From Mugil cephalus (lineage: Eukaryota; Chordata; Actinopteri; Mugiliformes; Mugilidae): 64,000 nucleotides of DNA. The notes beneath the pieces were generated by a model. The model was not told the origin of the DNA and made no database searches. It saw only the letters and a list, made by a program, of their open reading frames with translations. The translations under genes were made by a program, and so were the position numbers. The stretch spans positions 10,592,001-10,656,000 of the forward strand of contig NC_061772.1 in NCBI RefSeq assembly GCF_022458985.1, in the 5' to 3' direction. Positions 58,060-64,000 of this stretch are shown piece by piece; positions within the stretch are counted from its first letter, which is position 1; each line of letters opens with the position of its first letter.

Positions 58060-59794
58060 GCGTGTGTGTGAGGGTGGGGCTGCTGAATGGTCTGACTGAG
58101 GGTGCAGATGAATAGACCGGTGGTTAGAGACAGTTGAAACTCAATATTCATTTTCACTGTTGCCCTGCTGCTATTTGAGTGTGTGTGCTAACAAGTTCCT
58201 AGACCAGTGATCACTGGAGAGGTATTGTGCCTGTGAACGAAAAACAAAACAAACTTTTTTTTTCTAAAGGTTATTCTTTGTATTCCTCAACTTGTCATTT
58301 TTATTATTTGTCATTTGCTTTGGTTCGGTTTTGTCCTGGAGACAATGTCCTCAGCCAGCTACAGTAAAATAAATAAATAAATAAATAAATCGGGCTGATT
58401 GTGGAGACCAAAGAAGAACTGGGATAAAGTGGGAGCAGGTCGGTTGGAGGGTCAACCTCGTTTCATCAACATGTGGGAATTCCTCCACTCTGCCAGTCAA
58501 TTCCTAAACATAAACACATACAAACACACACACACACTAGCACACAAGCACACACACACACACGCACACAGAGCCAGGGGTTGTTTGATGGGCTATTTGA
58601 CTGAATGGCCCATCGTCATGGTTACAGCAGCACTCCATCAGTCCATTCAAGGAACAGATGGCCGATGTGCAACAGGAGGCATATGTTTCAATGAACACAC
58701 AAACACACACACGCACTCACGCGCGCACACACTGACTTGCATTCACACGAGGACGAACGGACACACAGGCGCACACACACCCACGACACTCGGTTCACAC
58801 GCGCACGCATGGATGCGCCCCCGCTCAGAGGGAGGGTATTGAACAACCAGCAGCATATGTTCCACTAGTCAGAGAGCATTCATTCAAGGACAGACGGGGG
58901 TGGAGGGGTGGGGGGGTGCTGTGGAGAGATGGAGGTAGGCGAGAGGCAAAAGAGTGAGGGAGAGGGATGGATGAGGTGAAAAGAGATAAAGGGGGGGCAT
59001 CGGGGGAGGGAGGGAGGCTATTGGAGGAGAGCGGAGAGAGGGAGGGAGCGGTCAGGGAGGTCCTGCCCACCGCTAGAACCAAACACAGTGGGTTTTGAGT
59101 GCTGATGTTGACATGGTGCTGAAGAGAGCGGCCACACCTTCGTCAAAACCCTCTCAGTTTATATGTAACTCAGCGCTAATGGAAGACGTCACTGCCACTT
59201 TCCCTCCTCCCCACACAGGCAGCCAGATCAAGCTAACTGCCTGTGACACCGCAGCACTGTTATAAGTACGATTGTCTCTTTTTATTGATGTTGACAGGAA
59301 GAATGAGCACTAATTGAATGAGTTTATTTAAAATGCAGTTAAACGTAACAGGATTTAGTTATCTAAATCAGACAATTAATTAACAAATCATTACTTTTAT
59401 ACCCACAAAGACACAGAACCAAGAGCCTCGGTCATCTGCTCTTGAGATTCTCTCTCTTTTTTTAAATCTATCTCCAGTTAAAGTAATGTCATGCCACTAG
59501 GGAGCAATCTGGAACGGTTTCCCTTTCTCGCAAAACACGCTCGCAAACAACACACAGACACAGTAGCAGGAGTCTGCTGGGAGTTGTTCCCCCTCTGTGT
59601 TCTGGCCTCGGCTAAAAAAAAACAACTCATTTGTATTTATAGACTCTGCTGTAAATACACCAGTGGTATATTTGTTCACTATGGCGCTGTGTATTTATGG
59701 ATGCCCCGTGTCTCTTCAGTGAGGGCCTTTGTAAAAGGGACCGTAACGAGGACAAAATAACATAACAGAGCCACTTCTGTTTGTCTCCGTCTCA

Positions 59795-59834
<40 letters not shown>

Positions 59835-60436
59835 ACAGGAATATCAGTTTGGAGATTATCTGGGCAAACGCGAATTCAGATGAAACTACCTGGACCAGAT
59901 GATCACGTTAAAGATCAGGCTATTCCAAATGTCAAGACACGTCAGCTTATAAGACTTTCAGATTGTCTTTTAGACTGTAAACATTTAATTGCCACCGGTG
60001 ATGCAGCTGGACACACACCTGAGCTAAGATGTGAAATAGCTGCAACAAAGAGTCTCCATCTTACACACCTGTGCGCAGGTGTAGCGTAGAATCTGAGTGA
60101 AACCTTCAAGTCGGGCTTTTCTTGGGTTCCTCATGTGGTTGAGCCCGCACGGTGGCCACCACTGGACACCATGAGGGTTAAACTCAAATCCCCAGTCGGC
60201 CCAGCTGGGTTACACAGATGGGCGGCTGGTCAGAAGGCCGCAACGCGCAGAAAGCCTCAGAAAGCTTAAGCAAGACGGGGAGAGTGTGCGACACAAACAC
60301 AGCCGACAGCGCGTTGACTGACCGCCACCAGAGAGGAAGGAGGCCTGAGCCAATCTCAGGGAGGAGGCAGCAGAAAAAAGGGGGTTTGACTGTTTGTCTC
60401 CCTGCTGCTGGAGGGACCACGCCCAGACCTCCACCA

Positions 60437-60473
<37 letters not shown>

Positions 60474-61380
60474 AAGCTGATCTGTCGTGCAGCCAACAGG
60501 GTTTCCTCCAGTTGAAGCAGGACTAGCAGCTCTGCATGAACTTCTCTGTCTTCCTTTTCCTCGCCTCCTCCTGTTTTCTGTTGCTTTCTCTATTCTTAGT
60601 CTCCCACCTCCAGTCCCCATTAGTGGGTTTCCTTCACTCTTCATCTCTCCCAGTGTTTACTTCTCCTTTAAACTCCTCCATTCTCTTTTCATCCCCTCCT
60701 CTCTTCTGTGTAACCTTGCATCCCGCGTTTCCTCCTCGCCACAGAAAACATCCCTCCTCCTGTTATTGTTATTATCTAGAAGGGGCAACCGGACTCCTGT
60801 CATGTTTGTGTGTTGCGGGCCCCACCCTTGTGCCTCGCACACACCCACACCCACTCCACTCACCACGGTTACTAACCCCAAAACACCCACATGCTTTTGT
60901 TTCTTCTGCTGCCACTGGCCCGAGAATAAAGGCAGGGAGTGGACTCTGTGGTCACATCCTTTTAAAAAAGGGTTTTATATGTCAATCAGTCGCTGAGGTG
61001 CTGAATCCCCCCCCCTCCATTAAAACTCATATAGATCAAATGTTTATCTTTAACACGGGCCCTCAAGAAATAGGACTCCATGAACAAACCGCTCTTCGTG
61101 TCATAATCATGCTTGAAGATTTTTCTGTAACATTTCTACTTCTCTTCATAGACATTTCTTATCTTATATGACTATAAACATCAGTTTTTTATACCTGCAA
61201 TTAGACAACAAAAGACCCATAATCTCTTCCATGTTATACATGTGTGTGCTGTCTAACTACATTATACACCTTTCGTGAATTATTGTATATATTTCATGTG
61301 CTAAACCAACGAGGATAAACCTCTAAAACTCCATGTCAGTGTTCTTACAAAGCTCCATTTGCACATATGTCATTATATAA
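57000..61380. other. Intergenic, rich in simple repeats
   Basis: CA/GT microsatellites at 58018-58070, 58516-58566, 59796-59831 and 60439-60471; AAAT repeat at 58366-58390; broken CA-rich stretch at 58685-58800; G-rich purine tract at 58890-59050; pyrimidine-rich plus strand at 60540-60780. No gene is supported. The long frame at 60536-61171 is rejected as a composition effect. Confidence 0.55.
58895..59052 (+). repeat. G-rich purine tract with G-quadruplex potential
   Basis: 58896-58916 has G-runs of 5, 2, 4 and 7 separated by single bases. Further GGGG runs continue to about 59050 (GGGGGGG at about 58990, GGGGGAGGGAGGGAGG at about 59000). Strand asymmetry is strong. Confidence 0.7.
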
Positions 61381-61384
61381 CTAA

Positions 61385-61615
61385 TGGGTCTGGGTGGGTT
61401 CTCTCTGGGTCTCCGGCTTAGTCCCACTGTCCACACACATGCTCATTAGGCTCCTTGGTGAGTCTAAATTGTCCCTCTGTGTGTCTCTGTGTTAGTCCTG
61501 AGATAGACTGGAGACCTGTCCAGTGTGTATCTTGTCCCTCGCCCAATGACAGCCGGGATAGACTCCAGCCCCCCTGCGACAAGAGGACAAGAGGTTATAG
61601 AAGATGAGAATGAGA
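61385..61615 (+). mobile_element. L2-like LINE/SINE tail
   Basis: Ordered phrases of the common fish repeat tail: gggttctctctgggtctccg, gtgagtctaaattgtccctc, tagactggagacctgtccag, and cctcgcccaatgacagccgg followed by atagactccagc, ending near ggttatagaagatgag. It is opposite in orientation to the copy at 41530-42095. Confidence 0.7.
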
Positions 61616-63430
61616 AGTAACTACCCACCTTGAAGGCACAACGCGTCTGATTGTGAATCAAAATATTTGAATTTATAGCTAATTGTTAGATAAGGTCTCA
61701 TCAATGATGAGTAACAGTTTCTAAAAAAAACCCATCATATCAGCTTTTGTGGCTCAGCGCTGAAAACTTAAGTGAATGCAGAAACGAGGCTGGCTCCAAA
61801 AAGTGAGTCAATCCCCACAGACCTCCGAATGCCCCAATTTACAGCGGAAATAAAAACGTTTACAGTCTGGAACAAAAAGGCTTTGGTCTCTAATTTCTTT
61901 GTTTCTTTGATCTGTACAGGAGATAAATTACCAAAGTTAAAATTACAACTCCCTGTTAAAACGAATAAAGTTCTGCATAACGTAAACCGCTCCTTGGTAT
62001 CTCAGGTTGCTAGTTGTCCGCCTACAAGTCGCCACCTCAGCTCCATGCGAACGGCAACTTCTTTTTTTGAATTGGTCAAACTCAACCAAGATGGCGGCGA
62101 CCAAAGTCAACGCACTGAGCTTCAAATCCGGCCTTGGGGTAATTTATGGGTGATGTCACAAATGGTTCGTTCAGCTTCATATAATTAGTGAACAGTTTCA
62201 TGTCTCTTAGTAAATCACTCTTCAGTCTTTTCTTTACTGCTCTGCTTATAGATGCACACACACGTAAACACACACAACCACACACACAGGCTGTTGAACC
62301 TTTGCTGCATCCTCTTCCTCTCTGGCGGGTTTTATGACGTCCATGGGGCTACAGGAAGGAGGCCAGCCTGCCTATACAGCCTATACATTCCTCATCAACA
62401 CAACAAACACACAGAAGCCACAGCAACTTAACTCCCGCATACTTGTCCCAAGTGGCATCTTGTTAGTTTCACAACAATGCCGCGATGCTTCAGATGTGTT
62501 TCGGGGTCACATTTTGGCATCTGGTTTTGTTTTCTTTGAACAGCAGCAAATAATACATTCATGCTTAATAAATAACTAAATACGTTTAAGATCAAGGTTT
62601 CATCACATATATGTCAAACGTGGACAGTATGGACTTTGAAGGAAATGGTTAAGATGTTTAAATCATTTAGCATCACAAAGCTTCTAGGGGCAGGGCTGGT
62701 GTAGTCTATGAAGACTATAAAAGGTAAAGTAAAAGATATATTTATGTTGATCGGTTTATTTTACAGACAACTAACAGGCATTTGTTTAAAAAAAAAAAAA
62801 AAAAAAAAAACAGCAGCCCTGTGAGTGACTTCAGTGATACATAATGTATAAACCTGTGGCACAGATGTCTCATTTCATTTGATATTTAATTCCAGCGTTA
62901 CTGTTTCTCTAGTTAAACCCACTCCTTTAAAAGGATTATTCCTCTGCTTACACACAGCTTTTAAGACCTTTACCTTTTTACTGACAAAGATAAGAGAGAG
63001 AAACAGGTTTCAGGATTAACCTTTAATCCACTTCTCAGCTGAAGTGCGTAGTGGCTCACTTTGTGTTTATTTGATGACTTCTCCTTCATACTGTTCATTT
63101 TCTGTCTCAGTGAAAGAGGTAAACTGTCCCGAGATAAAGCAGAGGCTGCCGGCTGACTTCAAAAGTATCACCACTGGATTATTTTGAGATGTGAGGACAG
63201 ACAAATTGAGGCTCAACTCAAATCTAATGACGTGTTGCTAAACTCTTCACTCTGCCTCCTCTTAATCCTCATTTCTCTATCTGCTCCATCCTTTGGGCAA
63301 ACATTCCTGACGGGTCACTCACTAATCAGTTTGTTCAGAGAAATCTGATTCCTTCTCTCCTTTCATCTCTGGGTCATTCCCATCCTCTTAGCTGCCTAAG
63401 TCCTACCATCTAATCCTCAACTCCTCTCCT
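61616..63430. other. Intergenic, no gene seen
   Basis: AT-rich, including a 23-base poly(A) at 62788-62810. No coding exon or RNA gene was recognised. Confidence 0.5.
62788..62810. repeat. Poly(A) run
   Basis: Twenty-three A in a row. It could be the tail of a retroposed sequence on the plus strand, but no element body was recognised to the left. Confidence 0.85.
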
Positions 63431-64000
63431 CACTGTCCAGGTCGAGTTATGCTCCTGCAGCAGGAGGTTGTGGCCATCGAAGAACGTCTCCAGATGTTTT
63501 TCTGTCAGTGGTTCTATCCTGGAGTCTGATGGCATCTCCCTCTGTTGTACCATCGACCTCTGGACTGGCTCATGCTCTGTGGTCCTCCGTCACGTGAGTT
63601 AGGGTGAGATGGATGAAAATGTTGACCTCTTCCTCTGTGTTCTCCTCTCCCCCACTGTCTCCCTCCATCTTCATATTCACCTTGGTCTCTCCTGTCGTCC
63701 CCTCTGTCCCTCCATCCTCGTCCGTGCTGATGTCCTCTCCTCCATGTTGTCTCTCCTCTTCCCCTCCAGGCCTCACCGCCGCCTGGAGACCCCCCTGAGG
63801 GCGACAAACAAAGCTAACGCCGATGCAAAGCAAATGTCTCCTGTAAAGTTGTATTTTATTTTTTTTGTGTGGTCATCTCACTGATTTTCAGGGACCATAA
63901 TGAAAATTAGTTATTTAATGCTGAAACAAGCTCATTTTGTCATTAACCGAATTCTCTTACTTTTTTAAAAGCAGCAGAAACAGCCGTATGATCAGACTTA

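Noticed and set aside
60536-61171. Longest plus-strand frame outside known genes (211 codons)
   Set aside because: It lies in pyrimidine-rich DNA and translates to Ser/Leu/Phe/Pro-rich low complexity, with no domain, no conservation cue, and a second long frame overlapping it in another phase.
63514-63807. RG-rich minus-strand frame (RGRG, HRGRGQ)
   Set aside because: It comes from a CCTC/CTCC-rich tract and competes with two other open frames over the same bases; looks compositional, not an RGG protein.

Overview
The window looks like a piece of a ray-finned fish (teleost, probably percomorph) chromosome. It carries intron-rich, vertebrate-type protein genes with short introns, a conserved vertebrate gene neighbourhood (DNA2, PBLD, HNRNPH3 and RUFY2, clustered on human 10q21), many CA/GT microsatellites, and repeats that resemble teleost L2-type tails, short inverted-repeat elements and PIF/Harbinger remnants. 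The species cannot be named from the sequence.

Layout. Positions 1-8869 (+): DNA2 helicase/nuclease, entered mid-gene, 1276 codons visible over 23 exons. Its last intron looks like a minor-spliceosome AT-AC intron. 10020-13874 (-): PBLD, a complete ten-exon, 287-aa PhzF-fold protein whose 3' end converges on DNA2. 15683-21122 (+): HNRNPH3, ten coding exons, 411 aa, with three quasi-RRMs; it is head-to-head with PBLD. 24621-36700 (-): RUFY2, nineteen exons, 706 aa (RUN, coiled coil, FYVE), with an alternative terminal exon at 28458-28566 that would give a 536-aa form lacking FYVE. RUFY2 converges on HNRNPH3, and a MITE-like element lies between them.

37-42 kb is gene-poor, with microsatellites and a split L2-type repeat. 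42-46.6 kb holds two MADF-domain genes on the minus strand (42452-43973, with a BESS motif; 46063-46395) flanking a broken PIF/Harbinger transposase (about 44566-45100). This is the most distinctive part of the window, because PIF/Harbinger elements are known to pair a nuclease gene with a Myb/MADF-type DNA-binding gene. 46.6-64 kb has no gene I can support: simple repeats, decayed repeats, a G-rich tract and one ambiguous exon candidate near the right edge.

Functionally, DNA2 acts in Okazaki-fragment processing and DNA end resection, HNRNPH3 in splicing, RUFY2 in endosomal trafficking and PBLD as a small metabolic-type enzyme fold. They are neighbours by ancient synteny, not an operon. Exon boundaries were placed by hand from GT-AG signals, phase continuity and remembered vertebrate homologues. 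For all four main genes the exon lengths sum to whole codons, which supports the models.
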